DNA of 12,126 nt, taken from Candidatus Nanoarchaeia archaeon (GTDB taxonomy: Archaea; Nanoarchaeota; Nanoarchaeia; SCGC-AAA011-G17; JAFCDX01). Made by a program: the position numbers and the translations under genes. Every line of letters begins with the position of its first letter. Position 1 is the stretch's first letter. The stretch is from assembly GCA_028717785.1 (NCBI GenBank), contig JAQUND010000045.1, positions 1-12,126 of the forward strand, given 5' to 3'. Below are positions 1 to 5,931 of this stretch, piece by piece. The notes beneath the pieces were generated by a model that searched no databases, was not told where the DNA came from, and saw nothing but the letters and a program-made list of their open reading frames with translations.

Positions 1-294
1 AGACCAACAATAAAAGAATATGGTGAAGTTATGTCTTTGTCTAATTGTACAGATTATCAAGCAAGAAAATTAGATATAAAATATATAACAAAAGAAGGAG
101 AAAGAATTGTATTACATACATTAAATGATACCGCATTAGCAACTTCAAGAATTTTAGTTACAATAATAGAAAATAATCAACAAAAAGATGGTTCAATAAA
201 AATACCAAAAGTTTTACAAAAATATATGGGTAATCAAAAGTTTATTGGATTACCTAAGAAGGAGGCAAAACATGGCAAAACCAGAAGGCGATGA
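1..294 (+). CDS. serS: Seryl-tRNA synthetase, C-terminal part (5' truncated by window)
   Basis: This is the last 97 codons of a class II seryl-tRNA synthetase, which charges tRNA-Ser with serine in the cytoplasm. The reading frame is open from base 1, so the true start lies upstream. The recognisable signature is motif 3 and its surroundings: a serine/cysteine-rich stretch with N-C-T-D-Y-Q-A-R-K, then H-T-L-N-D-T-A-L-A-T-S-R and E-N-N-Q-Q-K-D-G, ending in the I-P-K-V-L-Q-K-Y segment. In this family these residues bind ATP and shape the serine pocket; the motif 3 Arg is seen in T-S-R. It is the common bacterial/archaeal/eukaryotic type, not the rare methanogen SerRS. After the usual family end there is a short basic tail (K-K-E-A-K-H-G-K-T-R-R-R) encoded across the ribosome binding site and start of the next gene, with a 23-bp overlap. 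It looks like the first visible gene of an operon. Confidence 0.93.
   Translation, partial: RPTIKEYGEVMSLSNCTDYQARKLDIKYITKEGERIVLHTLNDTALATSRILVTIIENNQQKDGSIKIPKVLQKYMGNQKFIGLPKKEAKHGKTRRR
256..265 (+). promoter_or_regulatory. Strong Shine-Dalgarno site for the treble-clef gene
   Basis: AAGAAGGAGG ends 6 bases before the ATG at 272. It lies inside the serS reading frame. It decides the start of the next gene in favour of ATG 272 over an in-frame TTG at 245, which lies upstream of the site. Confidence 0.75.
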
Positions 295-520
295 AGATAT
301 TTATGAAGAGGATGATGCAGAAACTTTAGAAGAAGCAGATGAAATTTCTGAAGATGAAGAAGGAATTATGGAAGGACAAGAAGAAGATTTAACTAAATGT
401 GCTGTTTGTGGAAAAATAGTAAATAACCATAATCCAATTGAATTAGAAATAAAAGGAAAGCATTATTTCTTCTGTACAGAAAAACACGCTGAAGAATTTA
501 AAAAGAAAAATAAACAATGA
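272..520 (+). CDS. Small acidic protein with YHS/TRASH-like treble-clef zinc site
   Basis: An 82-residue protein in two parts. Residues 1-40 are extremely acidic (21 Asp/Glu) and probably disordered. Residues 41-80 hold a treble-clef pattern: C43-A-V-C46, then Y-F-F-C68-T-E-K-H72 followed by A-E-E-F. That spacing resembles the TRASH, YHS and ribosomal L24e families, where C-x2-C and F-C-x3-C/H bind one metal ion; here the fourth ligand would be His rather than Cys. Family knowledge suggests zinc or copper binding, but no specific role can be read off. The ATG at 272 is chosen for its strong Shine-Dalgarno site. The gene overlaps serS by 23 bp and the next gene by 4 bp (ATGA), so it is translated as part of the operon. 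Alternative: a ribosome- or nucleic-acid-associated zinc protein. Confidence 0.8.
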   Translation: MAKPEGDEDIYEEDDAETLEEADEISEDEEGIMEGQEEDLTKCAVCGKIVNNHNPIELEIKGKHYFFCTEKHAEEFKKKNKQ

Positions 521-771
521 CTAAAGAAACAATAGATGAATTATTTAATGCATTAAAAGAATTAAATATTTCAGAATTTGTTTTAGATGCAAGTAAAAAA
601 ACACTTGATTTAAAATATAAAGAAGATTTTGATAATTTTTTTCCAAAATTTAATGGAGAACCAACTACTATGAATGAAGATTATGGTACTCCTTATGGGG
701 CCGGCAATATAGCTTCTTTCATGTATGAGGAATGGACAATTACGGGGAATATAAAAGAACATAAAAAATGA
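517..771 (+). CDS. Hypothetical 84-aa protein
   Basis: Not recognised. The N-terminal part (residues 1-38) reads as an amphipathic helix, a strand (E-F-V-L-D-A) and a second charged segment with D-L-K-Y. Residues 39-75 are rich in Phe, Tyr, Gly, Asn and Glu, including N-E-D-Y-G-T-P-Y-G-A-G-N, and look like a loop-rich or disordered region. There are no cysteines, signal peptide or membrane segments. It starts in a 4-bp ATGA overlap with the treble-clef gene and ends in another with the next gene, so it is translationally coupled on both sides, which is the main reason to accept it as real. No function is proposed. Confidence 0.72.
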   Translation: MTKETIDELFNALKELNISEFVLDASKKTLDLKYKEDFDNFFPKFNGEPTTMNEDYGTPYGAGNIASFMYEEWTITGNIKEHKK

Positions 772-1130
772 AGTTGAGTGTAGGAGAAACTTTAGTAGCT
801 TTACTTTATCTTTCTGGAAAAGATAATTTTAAACTTACTTCAGACAGAATTCGTTTAGGTCAATTTTTTTATGAAAGAAAAGAGAGATTACAAGAAATTA
901 CTGATTTAGATTTTGTTATGAAAGATGTTTTTCCAGAAAGTGATTATTTAGATCAATCTTTAATTAATATGTGTGATGGAAATTTATTAATTCGTTTTCC
1001 TTATCATTATAGACCAACAGAACAATTAGGAAAAGCATTTAATTATAATGTAAAAGATAAAGTAATTGGATTAGAAGAACAATTAACTATTTTAGGTAAA
1101 GAATTAGTAGAAACTTTAAGTATTCAATGA
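768..1130 (+). CDS. Hypothetical 120-aa protein, mostly helical
   Basis: Not recognised with confidence. Residues 1-20 form a hydrophobic helix (G-E-T-L-V-A-L-L-Y-L), followed by a charged region with S-D-R-I-R-L-G-Q-F-F-Y-E-R-K-E-R and then D-Q-S-L-I-N-M-C-D-G-N-L-L-I-R-F. The helix-helix-strand order resembles a winged-helix fold loosely, but there is no clear recognition helix or wing, so I do not assign one. No membrane segment or metal site is visible. It is coupled by ATGA overlaps to genes on both sides of the operon, with the same AT-rich codon use as its neighbours. Confidence 0.75.
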   Translation: MKLSVGETLVALLYLSGKDNFKLTSDRIRLGQFFYERKERLQEITDLDFVMKDVFPESDYLDQSLINMCDGNLLIRFPYHYRPTEQLGKAFNYNVKDKVIGLEEQLTILGKELVETLSIQ

Positions 1131-1339
1131 AGAAAGAAAAAATTTATGAATGGATTGCAACTTTTCTAAGTATAATTGGTGCAATATTAAATGCTTTTTT
1201 AATTAAAGAAGGATTTTATATTTGGGGATTATCTAATATACTTTGGGTTATTGTAGGAATTAAAAATAAAATGTGGGGAATGGTTTTAACTTTTTCAATA
1301 TATTTCATTATAAATGTAATAGGGATAATTTATTGGTAA
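1127..1339 (+). CDS. Small three-helix membrane protein resembling half of PnuC
   Basis: A 70-residue integral membrane protein with three hydrophobic segments at about residues 8-26, 30-46 and 49-67. The residue pattern (E8-W9 at the start of helix 1, I-W-G-L-S-N-I-L-W around residue 32-40, then W50-G-M and a G-I-I-Y-W end) resembles one three-helix bundle of PnuC-type vitamin-precursor transporters, which contain two such bundles. Full PnuC is about 200-240 residues, so this would need to dimerise or serve another role. PnuC function is not claimed; residues for nicotinamide riboside binding cannot be judged. It overlaps the upstream gene by 4 bp and ends 1 bp before the next ATG. Confidence 0.72.
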   Translation: MKKEKIYEWIATFLSIIGAILNAFLIKEGFYIWGLSNILWVIVGIKNKMWGMVLTFSIYFIINVIGIIYW

Positions 1340-1340
1340 A

Positions 1341-1562
1341 ATGAAAAATAGCGAATCTATAATTTATTTAGTTCTAAAAAGTGGATGGAAACAAGTTTAT
1401 AAAAAAGATAAAAACAATTGGATACAAATTACAAATGGAAAAGAACGTAAAATGACTGCAGAACAGTTATTATCACATATACTTCCAGTTATAGCTTGGA
1501 ATAAAAAAGGTATTAAATACAGAAATGGGTCTAAGTTAATTGTAAAGTCTAAGAAAAAATGA
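1341..1562 (+). CDS. Hypothetical 73-aa basic protein
   Basis: Not recognised. A short, lysine-rich protein beginning with a strand-like segment (S-I-I-Y-L-V-L-K-S-G-W-K-Q-V-Y) followed by a polar turn, W-I-Q-I-T-N, and a helix with A-E-Q-L-L-S-H-I-L-P. The tail after residue 54 is basic (K-K-G-I-K-Y-R-N-G and a final run of lysines). It could bind nucleic acid, but nothing specific supports that. It starts one base after the previous stop and its stop overlaps the next start by 4 bp, so operon membership is clear even though function is not. Confidence 0.7.
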   Translation: MKNSESIIYLVLKSGWKQVYKKDKNNWIQITNGKERKMTAEQLLSHILPVIAWNKKGIKYRNGSKLIVKSKKK

Positions 1563-2161
1563 AAATTTTAGCAGCAGGAGATATACACGGAGATACTAAG
1601 TTAGTTGAAAGTTTAGCTAAACAGGCTTCTGATGAAAAAGTAGATTTAGTGGTTTTATGTGGAGATTTAACTTATGCAGAACAATCAACACAAAATTTAA
1701 TTGGTCCTTTTGTTAAAAGAAAATTAAAAGTTGTTTTAGTTCCTGGGAACCATGAAACATTTGCAACAGCAGATTTTTTAGCTGAATTATATGATGTTCA
1801 AAATTTACACGGTTATTACATTAAATGTAAAGATGTTGGTTTATTTGGTTGTGGTGGAGCAAATATCGGATTGAGTAAATTAAGTGAAACAGAAATTTTT
1901 GATGCTTTACAAAAAGGATTTAATGGAATTAAAGATTTAAAGAAAAAAATAATGGTAACTCATGTTCATCCTTCAGATTCTATAATGGAAAAGTTTACAA
2001 ATATATTTCCTGGAAGTAAAGGTGTTAAAAAAGCAATTGATATTTTAAAACCAGATATATTACTTTGTTCTCATGTTCACGAAGCAGAAGGACTTGAAGA
2101 AAAATTAGGAAATACTAAAGTTATTAATGTTGGAAGAAAAGGAAAAATTATTACAATTTAA
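1559..2161 (+). CDS. Calcineurin-like metallophosphoesterase
   Basis: A 200-residue phosphoesterase of the calcineurin-like (class III / YfcE-like) superfamily, predicted to hydrolyse phosphodiesters or phosphomonoesters with two metal ions in the cytoplasm. The motif set is complete in order: D8-I-H10-G-D, G35-D36, G63-N64-H65-E66, H135 in T-H-V-H-P, and H172-V-H174 in S-H-V-H-E. These match the known two-metal ligands and the His-Asn catalytic contact. Length is normal for a minimal enzyme without extra domains. The substrate cannot be told from sequence. It is the last gene of the serS operon, starting in an ATGA overlap, and its TAA lies directly next to the topA TATA box. Confidence 0.9.
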   Translation: MKILAAGDIHGDTKLVESLAKQASDEKVDLVVLCGDLTYAEQSTQNLIGPFVKRKLKVVLVPGNHETFATADFLAELYDVQNLHGYYIKCKDVGLFGCGGANIGLSKLSETEIFDALQKGFNGIKDLKKKIMVTHVHPSDSIMEKFTNIFPGSKGVKKAIDILKPDILLCSHVHEAEGLEEKLGNTKVINVGRKGKIITI

Positions 2162-2162
2162 C

Positions 2163-2186
2163 AACTTTTAAATAGTTTATTTTTTT
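2163..2186 (+). promoter_or_regulatory. Promoter of topA overlapping a T-tract
   Basis: AACTTTTAAATA at 2163-2174 is a TATA box centred about 27 bp before the topA ATG, so transcription should begin at or next to the ATG, giving a leaderless or nearly leaderless mRNA. A run of T at 2180-2186 follows and could also end transcription of the upstream operon. An AGAGGT sequence at 2187-2192 looks like a Shine-Dalgarno site but would be mostly absent from a leaderless transcript. Confidence 0.6.
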
Positions 2187-2196
2187 AGAGGTTATT

Positions 2197-4401
2197 ATGA
2201 CTACTTTAATTATTACAGAAAAACCATCAGCTGCATTAAAAATAGCTACAGCTTTATCTGATAAGAAATTAGAAAAAAAAGTAATAAGTAAAGTAAGTTA
2301 TTATGAATTAGAACATAATAAAGAAAAAATAATTGTTGTTTGTGCTGTTGGTCATTTGTATACTGTAACTGAAAAAGATAAAAAAGCTTGGACATATCCA
2401 ATATTTAATGTTGAATGGAAACCAACTTATTTAGTTTCAAAAGGAGCTTCTTTTACTAAGCCATATTTAGATTTAATAAAAAAAGTTGTAACTAAAGCAG
2501 ATAATTTTATTGTTGCTTGTGATTGGGATGTAGAAGGAGAAGTAATTGGTTATAATATTCTAAAATATATTTGTAAAAAAGAAGATGCAAAAAGAATGCA
2601 GTATTCAACAACTACTACTGAAGATTTATTAAAATCTTATGAAAATATTGCAAAACATATTGATAAAAATTTAGTTGAATCAGGATTAACAAGACACGAA
2701 TTAGATTATTTTTATGGTATTAATCTTTCAAGAGCTTTAACACTTTCAATAAAACATGCAACTAATATGTTTAAGATAATGTCTTCTGGTAGAGTACAAG
2801 GACCTGCATTATATATTTTATATAAAAGAGAAAAAGAAATTCAAGCATTTAAACCAGAACCATTCTGGGAATTATCTATTAAAGGATTATTAGATAAAAA
2901 AGAAATTGAAGCAACCCATAAATCAAATCCTTTCCAAGAAAAGAAAAAAGCAGATTCTATTTTAGCAAGTACAAAAGGAAAGAAAGCAATAGTTTCTAAA
3001 ATATCTAAACATGAATTTAAACAAGAACCATTAACTCCTTTTGATTTAACTAGTTTACAAATTGAAGCTTACAAAACTTTAGGTTTTTCTCCAAGTGTTA
3101 CATTACAAATAGCCCAAGCATTGTATACAAATTCATATATTTCTTATCCAAGAACAAGTTCTCAAAAATTACCTGAATCAATTGATTATAAAAAAATATT
3201 AACTGCTTTATCAAAACAATTCCCTAAAGAAACAAGTTCGTTATTAAAGAAAAAATTAAAACCAACTGAAGGAAAGAAAACAGATCCCGCTCATCCAGCT
3301 ATTTATCCAACTGGTGAACTACCTAAAAATATTGAAGATAGAGAATATGCTTTATACGAATTAATTGTTAGAAGGTTTTTTGTTTGTTTTGGTGATCCCG
3401 CAACAAGAGAAACAGTTAGTTATGAAATAAATTGTAATAATGAATTATTTTCTTTAAGTGGAACAGTAACTAAAGAACCTGGTTGGCATACATTATATGG
3501 AAGATTTGCAAAATTCAAAGATGAAGAATTACCTTTAGCAAAAGAAAAAGATGAATTGAAAAATGCTAAAGTAATAATTTATGATAAAGAAACACAACCT
3601 CCAAGAAGATATAATGAAGCTTCTTTAGTTAAAGAATTAGAAAAACAAAACTTAGGAACAAAAGCAACAAGATCAGAAGTTGTTAGTACATTATTTGATA
3701 GAAATTATGTTAAAGATAAACAAATACAGGTTACTAATCTTGGTTTTAAAGTTGTAGAAACTCTAGAAAAATACTGTCCAGAAATTCTTGATGAAAATTT
3801 AACAAGACAATTTGAAGAAGAGATGGAAGATATTAAAGATGGAAAATATAAAAAAGAAAAAGTTTTAGATGAAGCACAAAAAGCTTTAACAAAAATATTT
3901 GATAAGTTTAAGAAAAATGAATTAAATATTGGAAAAGCATTAGCTGAAGCAACTGTTGAAACAAGAACAGAAGAAAATACTCTTGGTTTATGTCCTTTAT
4001 GTAAAAAAGGAAATTTAATGATTAAGAAAGGTAAATTTGGTTATTTTGCTGCATGTTCTGATTATCCCGAATGTAAAATTACTTTAAAATTACCTTCTGG
4101 TTTAATTAAAAATACTAAAAAAATCTGTGATAAATGTAATTATCCTGTAATTATGGTTATAAGAAGAGGAAGAAGACCACAAGAACTTTGTATTAATCCT
4201 GAATGTGAATCAAAAAAAATAGAAGATGCAGTTCTTAGTAAAGAAATTAGTGATTTAGAAACAGGAGTTGTAAAGAAAACATGTCCAAAATGTGGATCTA
4301 ATTTAATTGTTAGAACTAGTTTCTATGGAAAATTCTTAGCTTGTCCTGGTTATCCTAAATGTAAATATATAGAAAGTATAGGTAAGAAAGAAAAGAAATA
4401 A
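2197..4401 (+). CDS. topA: DNA topoisomerase I (type IA), archaeal form with three zinc fingers
   Basis: A 734-residue type IA topoisomerase that relaxes negatively supercoiled DNA by nicking one strand through a 5'-phosphotyrosine. The TOPRIM domain is at residues 1-140: E8 in T-E-K-P-S-A-A and the acidic triad D109, D111, E113 in C-D-W-D-V-E-G-E. The catalytic tyrosine is Y317, with R319, in S-Y-P-R-T-S. H-P-A-I-Y-P-T-G at 366-373 is another family signature, and K-A-T-R-S at 489-493 lies in the DNA-gripping domain. The C-terminal third carries three four-cysteine zinc fingers: C599/C602/C620/C626, C644/C647/C665/C670 and C696/C699/C716/C722. No reverse gyrase helicase domain is present, which fits a non-hyperthermophile. 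It appears to be a single-gene transcription unit with its own promoter. Confidence 0.97.
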   Translation: MTTLIITEKPSAALKIATALSDKKLEKKVISKVSYYELEHNKEKIIVVCAVGHLYTVTEKDKKAWTYPIFNVEWKPTYLVSKGASFTKPYLDLIKKVVTKADNFIVACDWDVEGEVIGYNILKYICKKEDAKRMQYSTTTTEDLLKSYENIAKHIDKNLVESGLTRHELDYFYGINLSRALTLSIKHATNMFKIMSSGRVQGPALYILYKREKEIQAFKPEPFWELSIKGLLDKKEIEATHKSNPFQEKKKADSILASTKGKKAIVSKISKHEFKQEPLTPFDLTSLQIEAYKTLGFSPSVTLQIAQALYTNSYISYPRTSSQKLPESIDYKKILTALSKQFPKETSSLLKKKLKPTEGKKTDPAHPAIYPTGELPKNIEDREYALYELIVRRFFVCFGDPATRETVSYEINCNNELFSLSGTVTKEPGWHTLYGRFAKFKDEELPLAKEKDELKNAKVIIYDKETQPPRRYNEASLVKELEKQNLGTKATRSEVVSTLFDRNYVKDKQIQVTNLGFKVVETLEKYCPEILDENLTRQFEEEMEDIKDGKYKKEKVLDEAQKALTKIFDKFKKNELNIGKALAEATVETRTEENTLGLCPLCKKGNLMIKKGKFGYFAACSDYPECKITLKLPSGLIKNTKKICDKCNYPVIMVIRRGRRPQELCINPECESKKIEDAVLSKEISDLETGVVKKTCPKCGSNLIVRTSFYGKFLACPGYPKCKYIESIGKKEKK

Positions 4402-4402
4402 T

Positions 4403-4430
4403 AACTTTTAAATACTTTAATTAATTTTTT
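4403..4430 (+). promoter_or_regulatory. Promoter of the lipoprotein gene overlapping a T-tract
   Basis: AACTTTTAAATA at 4403-4414 is identical to the topA TATA element and centred 26 bp before the ATG at 4436, predicting a leaderless transcript. TTTTTT at 4425-4430 lies between the box and the start and could end topA transcription. Confidence 0.6.
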
Positions 4431-4435
4431 AATAT

Positions 4436-4819
4436 ATGAATAAAATAATTGTTTTATTATTGTTAACTATTTTTATAGCGGGTTGTAATAATCGAACAGA
4501 AGGATTTGGAAATGAACAATTTAAATCTGCTTCACCAGAAAATCAACAAGAAATTCCAGATATTTCTAAATTATCTAATTATGCTAAATTTGAAGGATCA
4601 GTTATTTGTGATCAATTAATTAATGAAGATATAGTTGGAGCTGAAGCAAGAGCTGAAAAATATGCAAAAAGATATGGATTTACAGGATTAGCAGAAGCAC
4701 AAGCTTATGGTAAATCTGTTGAAGATCAAACAGATTTGAAAACACAAATTTCATTAGAAGCAGAAATAATATGTCCTAAAGAAATGCAAATGATGAAGAA
4801 TTTGCAAATTAATGAATAA
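4436..4819 (+). CDS. Small secreted lipoprotein, unknown function
   Basis: A 127-residue exported protein. Residues 1-16 form a signal peptide with K3, a hydrophobic core I4-I14 and a lipobox I14-A15-G16-C17; C17 would be lipid-modified and anchor the protein on the outside of the membrane. After a Gln/Asn/Ser-rich linker (about 18-45) comes a small domain with an Ala- and Glu-rich helical middle (E-A-R-A-E-K-Y-A-K-R-Y) and two cysteines, C58 and C113, that could form a disulfide. The domain is not recognised. It has its own leaderless-type promoter. Its stop codon abuts the stop of the opposing radB-like gene with no bases between. Confidence 0.82.
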   Translation: MNKIIVLLLLTIFIAGCNNRTEGFGNEQFKSASPENQQEIPDISKLSNYAKFEGSVICDQLINEDIVGAEARAEKYAKRYGFTGLAEAQAYGKSVEDQTDLKTQISLEAEIICPKEMQMMKNLQINE

Positions 4820-5410
4820 TTAAACTAAATGAATTCCTTCTGTTACAATTCTAAAAAATCTTGATTTATTTTCTTTTTTGTAAATAATTTGTCTTGGTTC
4901 TTTTTTTAATTCTATTAAATGATCTTCAAATTCACTTGAAACACTTCCACCAACCATTTTTATTTCATTGGTTACAGGATTTTCATAAACTTGATTTAAA
5001 ATTAATACTGGAACAGTTTTTGATAAATCCTTTAGTGTTTTATATTGAGAATATAACATTCTATTAGCTAAATCTGGTTTTGATTTTACTAAACTTCTAT
5101 AATGATTACCAATGGTATCCATTATTATTAGAGAAACATTATTTTTTATTTTATATAATCCATTTAAGTTCATTTGTTGTTCTTTAAAACTTCCAATTCT
5201 TGTTAATAAGAAATTATCTAATAATTTTTTATCTTGTGATATTTGTATAAATCTATCAACAGAGAAAGTTTGTTCAGTATCAATGTATAATACTTTTTTA
5301 TTTTCTCTTAGATAATCAATTGCAGAAATCATAGCCATAGTTGTTTTACCAGAACCTGCTGGACCATACATAATTGTAATATTATTATCTAAATTGATTA
5401 GTTTTTGCAT
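4820..5410 (-). CDS. radB: RecA-fold ATPase, probable RadB
   Basis: A 196-residue RecA/Rad51-type ATPase core, best matching RadB, the archaeal Rad51 paralog that assists RadA in recombination and repair. Walker A is G16-P-A-G-S-G-K-T23, followed by D44-T-E46-Q-T-F with a likely catalytic Glu, Walker B is L-I-I-M-D98, and L-N-Q-V at 138-141 plus G154-G155 fit the later RecA-fold motifs. There is no N-terminal helix-hairpin-helix domain, which RadA has and RadB lacks. It is shorter than typical RadB (about 220 residues), so a KaiC-like or other RecA paralog is the alternative. Transcribed leftward from a TATA box about 25 bp upstream, divergent from the 121-aa gene. Confidence 0.82.
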   Translation of the reverse strand: MQKLINLDNNITIMYGPAGSGKTTMAMISAIDYLRENKKVLYIDTEQTFSVDRFIQISQDKKLLDNFLLTRIGSFKEQQMNLNGLYKIKNNVSLIIMDTIGNHYRSLVKSKPDLANRMLYSQYKTLKDLSKTVPVLILNQVYENPVTNEIKMVGGSVSSEFEDHLIELKKEPRQIIYKKENKSRFFRIVTEGIHLV

Positions 5411-5430
5411 ATTTAGTATAAGTTTGTTTA

Positions 5431-5441
5431 TTTTATATATA
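5431..5441 (-). promoter_or_regulatory. TATA box of the radB-like gene
   Basis: On the minus strand the sequence reads ATATATAAAAT, centred about 25 bp from the ATG at 5410, predicting a leaderless mRNA. The whole stretch 5431-5460 is alternating AT, so the exact box is uncertain. Confidence 0.5.
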
Positions 5442-5470
5442 TTTATATAGAATAATATAGAAGATAAATG

Positions 5471-5479
5471 TTTATAAAT
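5471..5479 (+). promoter_or_regulatory. TATA box of the 121-aa gene
   Basis: TTTATAAAT centred 25 bp before the ATG at 5500, predicting a leaderless transcript. Together with the radB box it makes a compact divergent promoter within the 89-bp gap. Confidence 0.55.
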
Positions 5480-5499
5480 TGAGATTTATTTAATAAAAA

Positions 5500-5865
5500 A
5501 TGGTAGCAAGAATAAATAACGAAGAATTTGATGATATTCCTAAAAGAATTCCTTTTAATGGATTTGTTATCCAATATGATGGAGAAAAATATTCTATTCC
5601 AGTGCCTTTTCCTGGAAGTAGACTTATTCAAGCTTATGTTACAATACAAGAAGATAGTTTAAGAGAAGGAAGAATGGTTTGTACAGAATATAATACTCTG
5701 GCTGGAAGAAGAGAAACATTCAAAGATGAAAATTTTACTAAACAAGATCGTTATTGGGTAGATAAACAAGGAAATCCAATAAAAAATTCAGAATTATCTA
5801 AAAGATTCGATATACTTCATAAATTTTTAAAGGAAAAATTTTTAGAAGAAGTTATTTCTAGTTAA
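5500..5865 (+). CDS. Hypothetical 121-aa soluble protein
   Basis: Not recognised. The N-terminal half (residues 1-70) is predicted beta-rich, with alternating hydrophobics such as F-V-I-Q-Y-D-G-E-K-Y-S-I-P-V-P-F-P-G-S and A-Y-V-T-I-Q. The C-terminal part from about residue 98 is a charged helix (K-R-F-D-I-L-H-K-F-L-K-E-K-F-L-E-E-V). Only one cysteine, no membrane segment, no signal peptide. The start is fixed by the TATA box 25 bp upstream and a lack of other in-frame starts nearby. It faces radB across a shared 89-bp divergent promoter region, which hints at co-regulation but not function. Confidence 0.75.
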   Translation: MVARINNEEFDDIPKRIPFNGFVIQYDGEKYSIPVPFPGSRLIQAYVTIQEDSLREGRMVCTEYNTLAGRRETFKDENFTKQDRYWVDKQGNPIKNSELSKRFDILHKFLKEKFLEEVISS

Positions 5866-5891
5866 TTTTAAATATATTTTTAAAAATAGAA

Positions 5892-5902
5892 ATATTTAAA
5901 TA
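5892..5902 (+). promoter_or_regulatory. TATA box of the AbrB/CDC48 operon
   Basis: ATATTTAAATA centred 35 bp before the ATG at 5932, with a purine-rich AAATAGAA just upstream as a candidate BRE. Expected transcription start is near 5922-5924, so this operon has a short leader of about 9 bases, unlike the leaderless genes nearby. Confidence 0.6.
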
Positions 5903-5906
5903 CTAG

Positions 5907-5920
5907 TTGTGTATACACAA
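5907..5920 (+). promoter_or_regulatory. Perfect 14-bp palindrome, candidate operator
   Basis: TTGTGTATACACAA is a perfect inverted repeat (7+7) located between the TATA box and the start codon, ending close to the predicted transcription start. A second, 8-bp palindrome GTATATAC follows at 5923-5930, sharing the GTAT-ATAC core. A dimeric regulator bound here would block RNA polymerase. The first gene of the operon, which encodes an AbrB-fold protein, is the natural candidate for binding; this is inference. Confidence 0.6.
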
Positions 5921-5931
5921 AGGTATATACA

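Noticed and set aside
245..271. TTG at 245 as start of the treble-clef gene
   Set aside because: The strong Shine-Dalgarno site at 256-265 lies downstream of this TTG and is well placed for the ATG at 272.
2197..4401. Reverse gyrase
   Set aside because: Only the type IA topoisomerase part is present; there is no helicase domain with Walker motifs before it.
5112..5649. Plus-strand frame inside radB and minus-strand frame over the divergent promoter
   Set aside because: Both lie opposite better-supported genes, have no recognisable motifs, and one crosses two predicted promoters.
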